Of a stretch of DNA of 64,000 nt, positions 31,206 to 39,470 are shown piece by piece. Origin of the DNA: Microbacterium amylolyticum (GTDB lineage Bacteria > Actinomycetota > Actinomycetes > Actinomycetales > Microbacteriaceae); assembly GCF_011046975.1 (NCBI RefSeq), contig NZ_CP049253.1, forward strand, positions 1,054,001 to 1,118,000, given 5' to 3'. The notes under the pieces are model-generated. The model ran no database searches and was not told where the DNA came from. It worked only from the letters and a program-made list of their open reading frames with translations. The first letter of the stretch is position 1; each line of letters starts with the position of its first letter. A program made the position numbers and the translations under genes.

Positions 31206-32405
31206 CTACGACAGGCGATCGGCGAGGATCGCCGTGCGTGCCCCGCCGATTCTCGTGAGGAACAGCACGGCGCTCTTGTCGCCCTGCAGCTTCAGCTTCT
31301 TGCGGAAAGCTGCGGGATCGACATCGACGCCGCGCTTTTTGATCTCGAGAACGCCGATTCCGCGTTCTCGGAGCGCCTTCTGGAGCTTCTTCTGGTCCGC
31401 GGGGAGAGTCTCGCGAACGCGGAACGACCGTGCGAAGGGGCTGGTGATTTCGGTATCACCCGTGAGGTAGGCGATGCCGTCGGCGACGGGGCCCGCGTCC
31501 AGCAGGCGGGCGACGTCGCCGACGAGGCGGGAACGGATAACGGCGCCCTCCGGTTCGTGCACAAAAGCGCCGAGGGGTCGCACCGGCTCGTCCTCGGTAT
31601 CACGGGCAGCCGTCAGTTCCGCCACGGTATCGCCGCGGATCACCAGCGCCGATCGCGTCACCCCCTCGCGTGCGAGCGTGCCCGACCAGAGCACGAGCTC
31701 AACGGTCGAGCCGTCCACCGTGATCCACTGTGCCTCCCAGCCATCCGGGATCGTGTCGCGATCATGCGCAGGGCTGAGCTTCATCCCAACGGGGATCCGT
31801 TCCGCCAGCTCGTACGCCCAGTCGAGGCGCGGCGAATAGTCATCAGCCGTGACGCGGCGGGTCTCGGAGTGCCCGGTTGTGCGCCGGGCAGGGTCGAGCC
31901 AGACGCCGTCAATGCCCGCCAAATCCGTTTCCTCGGCGCGGCCACTCCGCACCTCGACTCCGCCACCATCCTGCCGAAACGGCGAAAGGTTGTAGGCGGC
32001 GAGCGCGGCGGTGATCTCGTCGGCGTCCACGGCGAGAACGCCGAGGCCGAGGGCCGCGAACGCGAGGGAATCACCGCCGATACCGCTGCCGAGATCGGCG
32101 ACGCGACGAAGTCCCGCCTGTCGAAAGCGCGCGGCGTGATGAGCAGAAACGCTCATGCGCGTGGCCTGTTCGAGCCCCGCCCGGGTGAAGAGCATGCGGC
32201 GGGCGAAACCGGGGAACTTCGCCTCGGCCTTGTCACGCAACCGGACCTGGCCGACAACGGCCGAAACGAGGGCGGGTGAATGTCCCGCTGCGCGCAACCG
32301 GGACACGGTATGGGCAACGTCACCGACGGTGACAACGGGGTCGAGCTCGTCCAGCAGCCGCAGGGCGTCGGGGGTAAGCAGCGCGTCGAGTTCAGCGTTG
32401 TCCAT
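31206..32405 (-). CDS. Class I SAM-dependent methyltransferase with a THUMP-like C-terminal domain
   Basis: 399 residues from ATG 32405, chosen because TACTCT ends 6 bases upstream (leaderless pattern). The N-terminal helical part has LLTPDALRLLDELDPVVTVG. SAM-binding motif I is VADLGSGIGGDSLAFAALGL, the acidic strand-2 end VDADEI, and a further motif is GVWLDPARRTTG. The last 90 residues (FRVRETLPADQKKLQKALRE, then GVLEIKKRGVDVDPAAFRKK) fit the THUMP-like domain found in this actinobacterial family. Substrate is probably RNA but not proven. It is divergent from groES and shares its operator region. Confidence 0.82.
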   Translation of the reverse strand: MDNAELDALLTPDALRLLDELDPVVTVGDVAHTVSRLRAAGHSPALVSAVVGQVRLRDKAEAKFPGFARRMLFTRAGLEQATRMSVSAHHAARFRQAGLRRVADLGSGIGGDSLAFAALGLGVLAVDADEITAALAAYNLSPFRQDGGGVEVRSGRAEETDLAGIDGVWLDPARRTTGHSETRRVTADDYSPRLDWAYELAERIPVGMKLSPAHDRDTIPDGWEAQWITVDGSTVELVLWSGTLAREGVTRSALVIRGDTVAELTAARDTEDEPVRPLGAFVHEPEGAVIRSRLVGDVARLLDAGPVADGIAYLTGDTEITSPFARSFRVRETLPADQKKLQKALRERGIGVLEIKKRGVDVDPAAFRKKLKLQGDKSAVLFLTRIGGARTAILADRLS

Positions 32406-32411
32406 CCGTCC

Positions 32412-32417
32412 AGAGTA
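32412..32417 (-). promoter_or_regulatory. -10 box of a leaderless promoter (methyltransferase)
   Basis: TACTCT on the minus strand, 6 bases before ATG 32405. Its -35 region would fall in CIRCE copy 1. Confidence 0.45.
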
Positions 32418-32434
32418 GTGACGCACGCCTGAAG

Positions 32435-32461
32435 TTGGCACTCACGTTGCGAGAGTGCCAA
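32435..32461. promoter_or_regulatory. CIRCE-type HrcA operator, copy 1
   Basis: TTGGCACTC, 9 bases, GAGTGCCAA: a perfect inverted repeat with the HrcA/CIRCE architecture and one symmetric change from the consensus TTAGCACTC. It overlaps the likely -35 of groES and the -35 region of the divergent methyltransferase gene. Confidence 0.85.
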
Positions 32462-32476
32462 TCTGCGCCCTACACT
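32447..32476 (+). promoter_or_regulatory. Probable groES promoter
   Basis: TTGCGA (32447-32452), 18-base spacer, TACACT (32471-32476). It lies between and partly over the two CIRCE copies, as expected for HrcA repression. Confidence 0.6.
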
Positions 32477-32481
32477 TGCGG

Positions 32482-32508
32482 TTAGCACTCTCGGGGTGAG
32501 AGTGCGAA
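32482..32508. promoter_or_regulatory. CIRCE-type HrcA operator, copy 2
   Basis: TTAGCACTC, 9 bases, GAGTGCGAA: the canonical left arm and a right arm with one mismatch. It is just downstream of the groES -10 box, so repressor here would block transcription start or clearance. Confidence 0.9.
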
Positions 32509-32548
32509 CACACGTCTTCTCAAGGACATTCGAAAGCAGAGGTGAACC

Positions 32549-32845
32549 GTGTCGGTTTCCATCAAGCCGCTCGAGGACCGCATCGTCATCAAGCAGGTCG
32601 AGGCAGAGCAGACCACGGCCAGCGGTCTGGTTATCCCTGACACCGCCAAGGAGAAGCCCCAGGAGGGCGAGGTCGTGGCTGTGGGTCCGGGTCGTATCGA
32701 CGACAACGGCAACCGCGTCCCCGTGGACGTCGCTGTCGGTGACCGCGTCCTGTACAGCAAGTACGGCGGGACCGAGGTCAAGTTCGGTGCGGACGAGTAC
32801 CTCGTGCTCTCGGCTCGCGACGTGCTCGCGGTCGTCGAGCGCTGA
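32549..32845 (+). CDS. groES: Co-chaperonin GroES
   Basis: 98 residues from a GTG start at 32549 with AGAGGTGAA upstream. It opens [20 protein letters not shown] and has the mobile-loop region [20 protein letters not shown] and the C-terminal [20 protein letters not shown]. It forms the heptameric lid of GroEL. No groEL follows; a terminator lies 24 bases past the stop, so groES is monocistronic here and groEL must be elsewhere. Heat-inducible through HrcA/CIRCE. Confidence 0.97.
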   Translation: MSVSIKPLEDRIVIKQVEAEQTTASGLVIPDTAKEKPQEGEVVAVGPGRIDDNGNRVPVDVAVGDRVLYSKYGGTEVKFGADEYLVLSARDVLAVVER

Positions 32846-32868
32846 GGCTCAGACCCTCGCACTTTCTG

Positions 32869-32900
32869 AGAACCCCGGAGGCACGCGCCTCCGGGGTTCT
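32869..32900 (+). terminator. Hairpin terminator after groES
   Basis: Perfect 14-bp stem, arms 32869-32882 and 32887-32900, loop ACGC, followed by TCTGTT. Confidence 0.85.
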
Positions 32901-32920
32901 TCTGTTGCATCGACCCGATC

Positions 32921-32926
32921 TACTGT
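32921..32926 (+). promoter_or_regulatory. -10 box of a leaderless promoter (mechanosensitive channel)
   Basis: TACTGT ends 7 bases before ATG 32934; no ribosome site between. Confidence 0.5.
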
Positions 32927-32933
32927 GGGGCGT

Positions 32934-34028
32934 ATGACGGAAGAGTTCGAAAACGACGTGACACACCTCGCGGAAACCGTTGCGGCCAGCCCGCTGCTGG
33001 CATGGCTCTGGGTTGCCATCGCGGCCGCCGGCGCCGTTGCCATCGGATTCGTCGCTTCCTGGTTGTTTCGCACCGTCGCCGGATCGCTGCATCGACGCCA
33101 CCTGATCTTCGGCGAACTGCGCACACGTTTCCCGAAGCCGATCTTCTGGCTCGTCACGGTTCTCCTCTGGCGCACCGCTGTCCCGCCTTTCTTCCCCGAA
33201 GGGTTGGCGGAGCTCCAAGCCGGCGTCCGCTACGGCCTGACGCTCAGCCTCATCGGCGTCGTCGGGTGGATCATCGCGAAGATCCTCATCCTCCTCATCG
33301 ACAGTGCCATGGTGCGGCAGGACGCCTCGGCTGTCGACAACTTCACGCTGCGCCGCCGGAAAACGCAGATCAAGATGATCCGCCGCCTGGTGATCGCGGT
33401 CGTCGCGGTTCTCACCGTCGGCGCCATGCTTCTCACAATCGACGGCGCCGAGACCTTCGGTGCTTCTCTGTTCGCATCGGCCGGAGTCGCATCAATCGTC
33501 GCCGGCCTCGCCGCCCAATCCACACTCGGCAACCTCGTCGCCGGCCTACAGCTGACGTTCTCCAACGCCCTCAAAGTGGGCGACACCCTCGAAGTCGGTG
33601 ATGAATTCGGAACCGTCGAGGAGATCACCCTCACCTACGTCGTCGTGCAGATTTGGGACGATCGGCGCCTCGTCCTGCCGTCGACGCACTTCACGACAAC
33701 GCCCTACATCAACTGGACACGCAGCCAAACAGCTCTGACCGGAACCGTTTTTCTGCAGGCTGACTACTCGATCAACGTCGAAGCCATTCGTGCTGAGCTC
33801 GCGCTGATCCTTGACGACTCCCCCGAATGGGATCGCCGAAGCTGGGGACTCATCGTCTCCGACGCACAGCGCGGCGTCGCCGAACTGCGCGCCACTATGA
33901 CGGCCGCAAACGGCGACGACCTGTGGGCACTCCGGTGTCAGGTCCGCGAAAAGCTCGTAGCCTTCATCGCCACCCAGCGACCGCAGGAACTCACCCACAC
34001 GCGCATCGAGACGCTGCCGCACAGTTGA
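32934..34028 (+). CDS. MscS-type small-conductance mechanosensitive channel
   Basis: 364 residues from ATG 32934. Four to five transmembrane helices precede the pore-lining helix TFGASLFASAGVASIVAGLA and QSTLGNLVAGLQLTFSNALK, the TM3 signature of MscS. The beta domain follows (VGDTLEVGDEFGTVEEITLT, then LPSTHFTTTPYINWTRSQT). These channels release solutes on hypo-osmotic shock. The start is supported by leaderless spacing. Monocistronic. Confidence 0.92.
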   Translation: MTEEFENDVTHLAETVAASPLLAWLWVAIAAAGAVAIGFVASWLFRTVAGSLHRRHLIFGELRTRFPKPIFWLVTVLLWRTAVPPFFPEGLAELQAGVRYGLTLSLIGVVGWIIAKILILLIDSAMVRQDASAVDNFTLRRRKTQIKMIRRLVIAVVAVLTVGAMLLTIDGAETFGASLFASAGVASIVAGLAAQSTLGNLVAGLQLTFSNALKVGDTLEVGDEFGTVEEITLTYVVVQIWDDRRLVLPSTHFTTTPYINWTRSQTALTGTVFLQADYSINVEAIRAELALILDDSPEWDRRSWGLIVSDAQRGVAELRATMTAANGDDLWALRCQVREKLVAFIATQRPQELTHTRIETLPHS

Positions 34029-34073
34029 CGGGATTCGATCGTTCAGCGGCGTAAACATGCCCTTTCCCGGGCG

Positions 34074-34079
34074 TAGTCT
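34074..34079 (+). promoter_or_regulatory. -10 box of a leaderless promoter (rarD remnant)
   Basis: TAGTCT ends 6 bases before the GTG at 34086, so the broken gene still has a normal-looking start. Confidence 0.4.
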
Positions 34080-34085
34080 GACGCG

Positions 34086-34695
34086 GTGACGACCCACTCG
34101 ACCCCCGTAGTGGACACCAGCGACCTGTCGACGCAGACGCGCCTCGGCGTCGGCTACGGCTTTGCCGCCTACGCCCTCTGGGGCCTGCTCCCGCTGTACT
34201 TCGTCGCCCTCGCGCCAACGGGCCCCTGGGAGACCCTCGGCTGGCGTGTTGTGCTCTCGCTGGTGTTCTGCGCTGTGCTGCTCACGGTCACACGGAGCTG
34301 GCTCCTTGTCCTCGCCGTCTTCCGATCACCCCGGCTGCTGATGTGGACGCTCGTCGCCGGCATCCTCATCTACGCGAACTGGCAAGGATTCCTCTTCGCC
34401 GCCCAGACCGGGCACGTTCTCGAAGCCAGCCTCGGATACTTCATCAACCCGATCGCCACGATTCTGCTCGCCGTCGTGTTTCTTCACGAACGCCTGCGAC
34501 CACTGCAGTGGGTCGCCGTCGGCGTTGCCGCCATTCGCGGCACCTCTTTTGCAGTTCATGACCGGAGCGTTTCTTCTTCACGAGGAGATGCCACCGGAAC
34601 GATGGGCGGGATTCATCATCGTGTGGATCGCCTGCATCATCCTGATCGTCGACATGTCCCGACAGGCCAGACAGACGCGCATCGCCGCACGTTAA
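34086..34695 (+). pseudogene. rarD: rarD (EamA-type permease) with an internal out-of-frame deletion
   Basis: From GTG 34086 the first about 150 residues match RarD: GFAAYALWGLLPLYFVALAP, then HVLEASLGYFINPIATILLA and HERLRPLQWVAVGVAAI. At about 34535 the reading jumps. The next sequence in the same frame is unrelated, basic and His-rich, while the +1 frame from 34537 reads PLLQFMTGAFLLHEEMPPER and WAGFIIVWIACIILIVDMSR to a stop at 34695. That is the normal RarD C-terminus. Family members are about 290-300 residues, so about 90-100 residues (several helices) are missing as well as the frame. If translated, it would give a 212-residue chimera unlikely to work. Confidence 0.85.
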
Positions 34696-34823
34696 CAAAT
34701 CCGAACTCCGTCGTTCGAGCCTGAAAACATCCTGGAAACAATGCGTCGGTACGTTCGCGCCAAACCCGCGGCGTTCAGTTGACACCCCACCGGCCCGCGG
34801 ACAGACGAAAGGACGGAACCAGC

Positions 34824-36146
34824 ATGGTTCGATCCCGCAAGCTCGCCTCTGTCGCTGCGGTCACCGGCGTTGCCGCGCTCGTACTCGCCGGATGCAGCAC
34901 CAGCGATGACGCGCCCGCAACAGGCGATGGCACCGACACCACGGCAGACGCGGAAGACGACGCCGCCGACAGCTTCCCCGAGTTGCCAGCGCCGAAAGCC
35001 TTCGACCCCGAGGAATACACCCTCACCCTCGGAACGGCGCTTCCGCAAACGGGTGACCTCGCATTCCTCGGCCCGCCTGAGGAAGCCGGCGTCGCCTACG
35101 CACAGCACCTCATCAACGAGTACAGCGCAGAGTCCGGCCTCACGGTCGACATCGAATGGGGCGACTCGGGCGACCTCACCAACCGCGCGTTCGAGACCGA
35201 GGTGCCCCGCCTGCTCAACGCCGACGTCTCGGCGATCATCGGAGCGGCATCATCCGGTGTCTCGTTGCAGTTCATCGACGAGGTCATTGGTGCTGACACG
35301 ATCCTGTTCTCGCCCGCGAACACCTCGGATGAGTTCACATCGCGTGCCGACGAGCTGTACTTCCGCACCGCGCCCAGCGACGTTCTCCAGGGTGCCGTCC
35401 ACGGCAACATGATCGCCGGCGACGGGCATCAGACGCTCGGACTGATCGTGCTCAACGACTCGTACGGAACGGGCCTCGCCCGCTACGTCACAGAAGCTTT
35501 CGAAGGCGCCGGCGGCGAGGTTGTCGCCAGCCCCACCTTCAACGCGGGTGACACAACGTTCAACGCGCAGATCTCCGAAGTCCTGGCAGAAGACCCCGAC
35601 GCGATCTCGATCATCGCCTTCGACCAGACGAAGACGATCCTCCCGAACCTCGTTGATGAGGGCTACCCCGTCGAGCAGATGTACCTCGTCGACGGCAACC
35701 TCGCCGACTACTCGGCAGACTTCGAAGACGGACTCCTCACGGGCATGAAGGGCACCTACCCCGGCCCCACACCGCAGCAGGTGCAGGACTGGGTCGACGC
35801 CCTGACCGCCTTCCTCGAGGATGAGGGAACCGACCCTCTCACCGACTACACCTACGGCCCCGAGTCGTACGATGCCGTCAACCTGCTCGCGCTCGCCTCA
35901 CTGCGCATGCAGTCTGTCGACGCACACGACATCGCCGACGCGCTCTACGAGGTCTCGGGCGGAACCGGCGACGGTGAGACCTGCACAACCTTCGCGGACT
36001 GCGCAGACATCATCATCGGCGGCGGCGTCGCCAACTACAACGGCATCTCCAGCAACATCGCCTTCGACCGGGTCGGCGACCCCACCGAGGGCACGATCAA
36101 CATCTACGTCTACCAGGACGACAACACCTACGTGCCCGTGAGCTGA
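34824..36146 (+). CDS. LivK-type substrate-binding lipoprotein
   Basis: 440 residues from ATG 34824 with AAAGGA upstream. Lipoprotein signal: basic N-terminus, hydrophobic core, lipobox LAGC with Cys at residue 24. An acidic linker of about 30 residues (SDDAPATGDGTDTTADAEDD) tethers a two-lobed type I periplasmic-binding fold (TLGTALPQTGDLAFLGPPEE, then VSAIIGAASSGVSLQFIDEV and HQTLGLIVLNDSYGTGLARY). It is the likely ligand-binding partner of LivHMGF, though four genes separate them. The ligand (branched-chain amino acid or other) is not certain. Confidence 0.88.
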   Translation: MVRSRKLASVAAVTGVAALVLAGCSTSDDAPATGDGTDTTADAEDDAADSFPELPAPKAFDPEEYTLTLGTALPQTGDLAFLGPPEEAGVAYAQHLINEYSAESGLTVDIEWGDSGDLTNRAFETEVPRLLNADVSAIIGAASSGVSLQFIDEVIGADTILFSPANTSDEFTSRADELYFRTAPSDVLQGAVHGNMIAGDGHQTLGLIVLNDSYGTGLARYVTEAFEGAGGEVVASPTFNAGDTTFNAQISEVLAEDPDAISIIAFDQTKTILPNLVDEGYPVEQMYLVDGNLADYSADFEDGLLTGMKGTYPGPTPQQVQDWVDALTAFLEDEGTDPLTDYTYGPESYDAVNLLALASLRMQSVDAHDIADALYEVSGGTGDGETCTTFADCADIIIGGGVANYNGISSNIAFDRVGDPTEGTINIYVYQDDNTYVPVS

Positions 36147-36157
36147 TCACGACACGT

Positions 36158-36209
36158 CACGCGGCAACGCTCCGGTCTTCCGCACAGAGGACCGGAGCGT
36201 TGCCGCGTG
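36158..36209. terminator. Long hairpin terminator between convergent genes
   Basis: Perfect 20-bp arms, 36158-36177 and 36190-36209, with a 12-base loop, starting 11 bases after the binding-protein stop and ending 17 bases before the stop of the minus-strand membrane gene. Confidence 0.85.
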
Positions 36210-36226
36210 CGCCCTGCGCAACGCGG

Positions 36227-36667
36227 CTACAGAACCGGGTCGATCGCCCCGAGTTGCGGCAGCATCCACAACAGCCAGTAGGCGCTGAAAGCGATAGCCG
36301 TCATCCCGAGCGCAATACCGCTCCAGCACCAGCGCCGACGCTCCGTCGGACGGAGCAGCGCAACGATCCCGAGAACGATTCCGACAGCCGCCGGAGCGGC
36401 GCCCCACGGGCCGAACCAGGAAATGATGAGTCCAACGGCAGACCACCACAGGGCAGCAACGCCCAGCCGAGTGACAACCTCTCGCCGATCACGGCGGGTG
36501 AGCGGGCTATGGGCAACGGCAGGATCAATCCACCCGAACGTGTCCGAGGCGATAACCGACAGGGAGCCGGTCGCGACCTCCTGAAGCCGCCGCTCCTCCT
36601 CCGTAGGTTGGCGCGGGGAGACCTGGGGCTCGTCGGCCCCATCGTTCTCGATCTCCCGCGCCGGCAT
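36227..36667 (-). CDS. Small membrane protein downstream of tsaD
   Basis: 146 residues from ATG 36667, which shares a base with the tsaD stop (TGATG), so it is translationally coupled. A longer upstream extension would only read through tsaD. Residues 1-65 are polar and acidic; about 66-146 contain three hydrophobic segments (LGVAALWWSAVGLIISWFG, AAPAAVGIVLGIVALL, WSGIALGMTAIAFSAYWLLW). The two-helix core with a Gly-rich turn resembles DUF4190-like proteins, but I do not assign it firmly. Function unknown. Confidence 0.65.
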   Translation of the reverse strand: MPAREIENDGADEPQVSPRQPTEEERRLQEVATGSLSVIASDTFGWIDPAVAHSPLTRRDRREVVTRLGVAALWWSAVGLIISWFGPWGAAPAAVGIVLGIVALLRPTERRRWCWSGIALGMTAIAFSAYWLLWMLPQLGAIDPVL

Positions 36668-37740
36668 CACGCCGTCCCCTGCCCCGCCTCGGCGACCTGA
36701 ATCTCTGTCACAGGAAGCGTGGAATCTGCGCCGAAGCCCAGAGTCGACGGCTGGCGTCCGCTCGCAATCAGCTGCGCCGCCAGCGCCGCGATCATCGCGC
36801 CGTTGTCCGTGCACAAGCTCAGCGGTGGAATCCGCACCTCAACGCCGCGGGCCGCGGCACGGGAAAGCGCAACCTCCCGCAGGCGTGCGTTGGCGATCAC
36901 GCCGCCGCCTAACAACAGACGGGGAACGCCGCGCTCCTGGCAGGCATCGAGTGTCTTCGTGACAAGAACATCAACAACAGCCTCGCGAAAGCTGGCCGCA
37001 ACATCGGCCAGAGGAAGGTCCTCCCCCGAATCCTGGTGCTGTTCCACCCACCGCGCCACCGAGGTCTTCAGACCCGAGAAGGAGAAGTCCCAACGATGCT
37101 TCTCGAGGTCGCTCTTCCGACTCAGACCGCGAGGAAAGCGAATCGCCCGCGGGTCGCCGCCCTCTGCCGCGCGATCAATCTGCGGACCGCCCGGATACGG
37201 CAGACCGAGCAGGCGCGCGACCTTGTCAAAGGCCTCCCCCGCGGCATCGTCCACCGTCTCGCCCAGTAGCTCGACGTCGGTTGTCAGATCGCGCACGTGC
37301 AGAAGCGATGTATGCCCGCCGGAGACGAGCAGCGCGATCGTCGGATACTCGATCCGTTCCGAGTCGGGCGCAACAATATCTGCGGCGATATGCCCGACGA
37401 GGTGGTTCACAGCGTACAGCGGCTTCTCCAGCGACAGCGCGAGCGCCTTGGCGGCTCCCACTCCCACCATCAGTGCCCCAGCGAGCCCAGGGCCACTCGT
37501 GACCGCAACCGCGTCAAGATCCGCCAGGCTCACGCCCGCGTCGGCCACAGCTCTCTCGATGGTCGGTTGCAGCGCCTCCAAATGCGCACGCGCAGCGACC
37601 TCGGGAACAACACCTCCGAAGCGCGCGTGCTCGTCCATGCTGGAAGCGATCGTGTTCGACAGCAACGTGCGGCCGCGAACGATCCCGATTCCGGTTTCAT
37701 CGCAGCTCGTCTCAATGCCCAGGACGAGGGGCTCGTTCAT
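36667..37740 (-). CDS. tsaD: tRNA N6-threonylcarbamoyladenosine transferase
   Basis: 357 residues from ATG 37740 ([20 protein letters not shown]); the start overlaps the rimI stop by ATGA. An ASKHA-fold enzyme that transfers the threonylcarbamoyl group to A37 of ANN-decoding tRNAs, with TsaB and TsaE. The metal-binding HxxxH is in [13 protein letters not shown], the nucleotide region is [14 protein letters not shown], and [15 protein letters not shown] and [13 protein letters not shown] are further signatures. Confidence 0.97.
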   Translation of the reverse strand: MNEPLVLGIETSCDETGIGIVRGRTLLSNTIASSMDEHARFGGVVPEVAARAHLEALQPTIERAVADAGVSLADLDAVAVTSGPGLAGALMVGVGAAKALALSLEKPLYAVNHLVGHIAADIVAPDSERIEYPTIALLVSGGHTSLLHVRDLTTDVELLGETVDDAAGEAFDKVARLLGLPYPGGPQIDRAAEGGDPRAIRFPRGLSRKSDLEKHRWDFSFSGLKTSVARWVEQHQDSGEDLPLADVAASFREAVVDVLVTKTLDACQERGVPRLLLGGGVIANARLREVALSRAAARGVEVRIPPLSLCTDNGAMIAALAAQLIASGRQPSTLGFGADSTLPVTEIQVAEAGQGTA

Positions 37741-38237
37741 GAGCAGGCTCCCTGTTCTTTCTGGTTCGCTGCCTGCGCGCCCCGCCATGACGCAATGTCG
37801 AGTCGCATGACCACCGCATCAACATCGTCGGGCTGGTAATAACGCGGGCGCCGTCCGAGTTCTGTGAACCCCTCGGATACATACAGTGCATGGGCGACCG
37901 CGTTGTCGGCCCGCACATCGAGGAACACCTCGCGGGCACGACGCGCATCGGCCTCCTCGAGAAGAGTGCGAAGAAGCGCCCGACCCTGGCCACGGCCACG
38001 GGCTGCGTCGGACACTGCGATCGTCTGCACGTCCGCGTCCTTGCCACCGGGGAGGTGGCGCAGGCCCGCGTACCCGAGCACATGGTTGCCCTGTTCCAGA
38101 ACAAAATAGCGACCGTGCGCAATGTTCTCGAGCTCGGCACGCATCAGCGACTCGCTCCACGCATCCGCCGGAAAGCTCGCCTGTTCGATCGCCATGATCG
38201 CGCCCACATCGGCGATCGTCGCCACACGAATCGTCAT
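37737..38237 (-). CDS. rimI: Ribosomal-protein S18 alanine N-acetyltransferase
   Basis: 166 residues, GNAT fold. The acetyl-CoA loop is [20 protein letters not shown], with conserved VSDAARG and [20 protein letters not shown] around it. It overlaps tsaB upstream and tsaD downstream by 4 bases each, giving a coupled tsaB-rimI-tsaD run. It N-terminally acetylates S18 and possibly other proteins. Confidence 0.92.
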   Translation of the reverse strand: MTIRVATIADVGAIMAIEQASFPADAWSESLMRAELENIAHGRYFVLEQGNHVLGYAGLRHLPGGKDADVQTIAVSDAARGRGQGRALLRTLLEEADARRAREVFLDVRADNAVAHALYVSEGFTELGRRPRYYQPDDVDAVVMRLDIASWRGAQAANQKEQGACS

Positions 38238-38854
38238 GTCGACACCCGCTTCGCCGCGCCCGGCGCCGTCACATCGGGTGCCCTCAGGTACAGGGGCTCC
38301 ATCGCGGCGTCGACGCGGCCGGCGCTGATCATCCGCGCGGCAATCCGGCCGATCGCCCCCGCCGAGATCCGCGTGGTGATGCCTGCCCCTGATGCGCTCG
38401 CCGGTGTTTGGGCGCTCGGCACGAGGTGCGGTTCCGTCACGCGAATCGGCAGGCCATCGCCATCACGGCCGCCATACACCGTCACGGCATGCTCGCGGCG
38501 GCGCGCATCAGTGACAACCGTGACGTCGTCCGAGCCGCCCTCCATCGCGTCGAGCGCCGGACCGTCGTGGCTGACAACGGGGACGACACTCAGCCCGCGG
38601 CCAACAGCGAACGCGCGGGCAGCGGCAATTCCGATGCGCAGGCCCGTAAAAGGACCGGGTCCCATCCCCGCGGCAACCGCGGTCACATCGCGGGCGGTGA
38701 CCCCCGCCTCCGCAAGCGCCTGCGCGATGAGCGTTCCAACCACCTCGGCGTGACCGCGAGTTCCCTCGCTGTCTGCCTGCGCAGCAACGACACCGGTCGC
38801 CGAATCGACGACGGCAACAGAGGTGCCGAGGGAGGAGTCAATCGCGAGAATCAT
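38234..38854 (-). CDS. tsaB: tRNA t6A modification protein TsaB
   Basis: 206 residues from ATG 38854 (MILAIDSSLGTSVAVVDSAT); an alternative ATG at 38872 is less likely because TACTGT ends 7 bases before 38854. An ASKHA fold lacking the metal site of TsaD, it is its structural partner. RGHAEVVGTLIAQAL and AAGMGPGPFTGLRIGIAAAR are the family signatures. First gene of tsaB-rimI-tsaD. Confidence 0.93.
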   Translation of the reverse strand: MILAIDSSLGTSVAVVDSATGVVAAQADSEGTRGHAEVVGTLIAQALAEAGVTARDVTAVAAGMGPGPFTGLRIGIAAARAFAVGRGLSVVPVVSHDGPALDAMEGGSDDVTVVTDARRREHAVTVYGGRDGDGLPIRVTEPHLVPSAQTPASASGAGITTRISAGAIGRIAARMISAGRVDAAMEPLYLRAPDVTAPGAAKRVST

Positions 38855-38861
38855 CGATATC

Positions 38862-38867
38862 ACAGTA
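38862..38867 (-). promoter_or_regulatory. -10 box of a leaderless promoter (tsaB)
   Basis: TACTGT on the minus strand, 7 bases before ATG 38854. Confidence 0.45.
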
Positions 38868-38904
38868 GCCATGCTCAGCTAGGAAACGCCTGGCTGGGAG
38901 GCGT

Positions 38905-39375
38905 TCAGGGGAACTTCGTGATCGACACGATGCGGTCGGCGTCACGGTCCAGGTTCTCAGGGTCGTCCGCGGCGCCCACCGGTCGCTCGATCTCGATGTC
39001 CCACCAGGAGTCCGCGATGGATTCCACCTTGCCGCGCCCCCACTCGATGATCGTCACGGCCGCCTCCAGATCGAGGTCGAGGTCCTCCAGCTCCGCGGCA
39101 TCCCCGAGGCGATACGCATCAGCGTGGATAAGAGGCGCTGCGCCGACGAGCGAAGGGTGGGTGCGGGCGATAACGAAGGTGGGACTCTGCACGGGCCCCC
39201 GAACGCCAAGCCCCTCCGCGATTCCGCGGGTCAACGTGGTCTTCCCCGCGCCCAACGGGCCGGTGAGGACAAGGAGGTCCCCTGCCCGCAGCCCGCCGCC
39301 GATCGCGCGGCCGAGTTCCTCCATCGCGGCGCTCGTAGCGACGCGCCGCCGACCGATCAGTTCGTTCATCCCCAT
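38905..39375 (-). CDS. tsaE: tRNA t6A ATPase TsaE
   Basis: 156 residues from ATG 39375 (MGMNELIGRRRVATSAAMEE), with GGGGAG upstream; ATG 39369 is an alternative. The longer open frame to 39834 runs through the palindrome and alr and is rejected. P-loop LLVLTGPLGAGKTTLTRGIA, then QSPTFVIARTHP and IHADAYRLGD, which carry the switch and catalytic residues. The C-terminal W of VTIIEWGRGK is conserved. It regulates the TsaB-TsaD complex. Between alr and tsaB. Confidence 0.93.
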   Translation of the reverse strand: MGMNELIGRRRVATSAAMEELGRAIGGGLRAGDLLVLTGPLGAGKTTLTRGIAEGLGVRGPVQSPTFVIARTHPSLVGAAPLIHADAYRLGDAAELEDLDLDLEAAVTIIEWGRGKVESIADSWWDIEIERPVGAADDPENLDRDADRIVSITKFP

Positions 39376-39409
39376 GGTTCCCCGCTCCCCTTCTCCCCGA
39401 GCGCCCCTT

Positions 39410-39470
39410 TTCATGATTTCTGGCACGATTCGGCCCCGGTCCGGGGCCGAATCGTGCCAGAAATCATGAA
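39410..39470. repeat. 61-bp near-perfect palindrome between alr and tsaE
   Basis: Two perfectly complementary 30-base arms, 39410-39439 and 39441-39470, around a single T at 39440. The right arm runs into the last two codons and stop of alr. The 5' arm on either strand begins TCATGATTTCTGGCACG. No U-tract follows on the minus strand (the bases there are AAAGGGGCGC). It could act as a terminator or be a copy of a dispersed palindromic repeat. It is far longer than the other terminators in the window. Confidence 0.9.

Noticed and set aside
34086..34724. rarD remnant as a genuine short 212-residue protein
   Set aside because: The last 60 residues in that frame are basic and unlike any membrane protein, while the correct RarD C-terminus is readable in the next frame.
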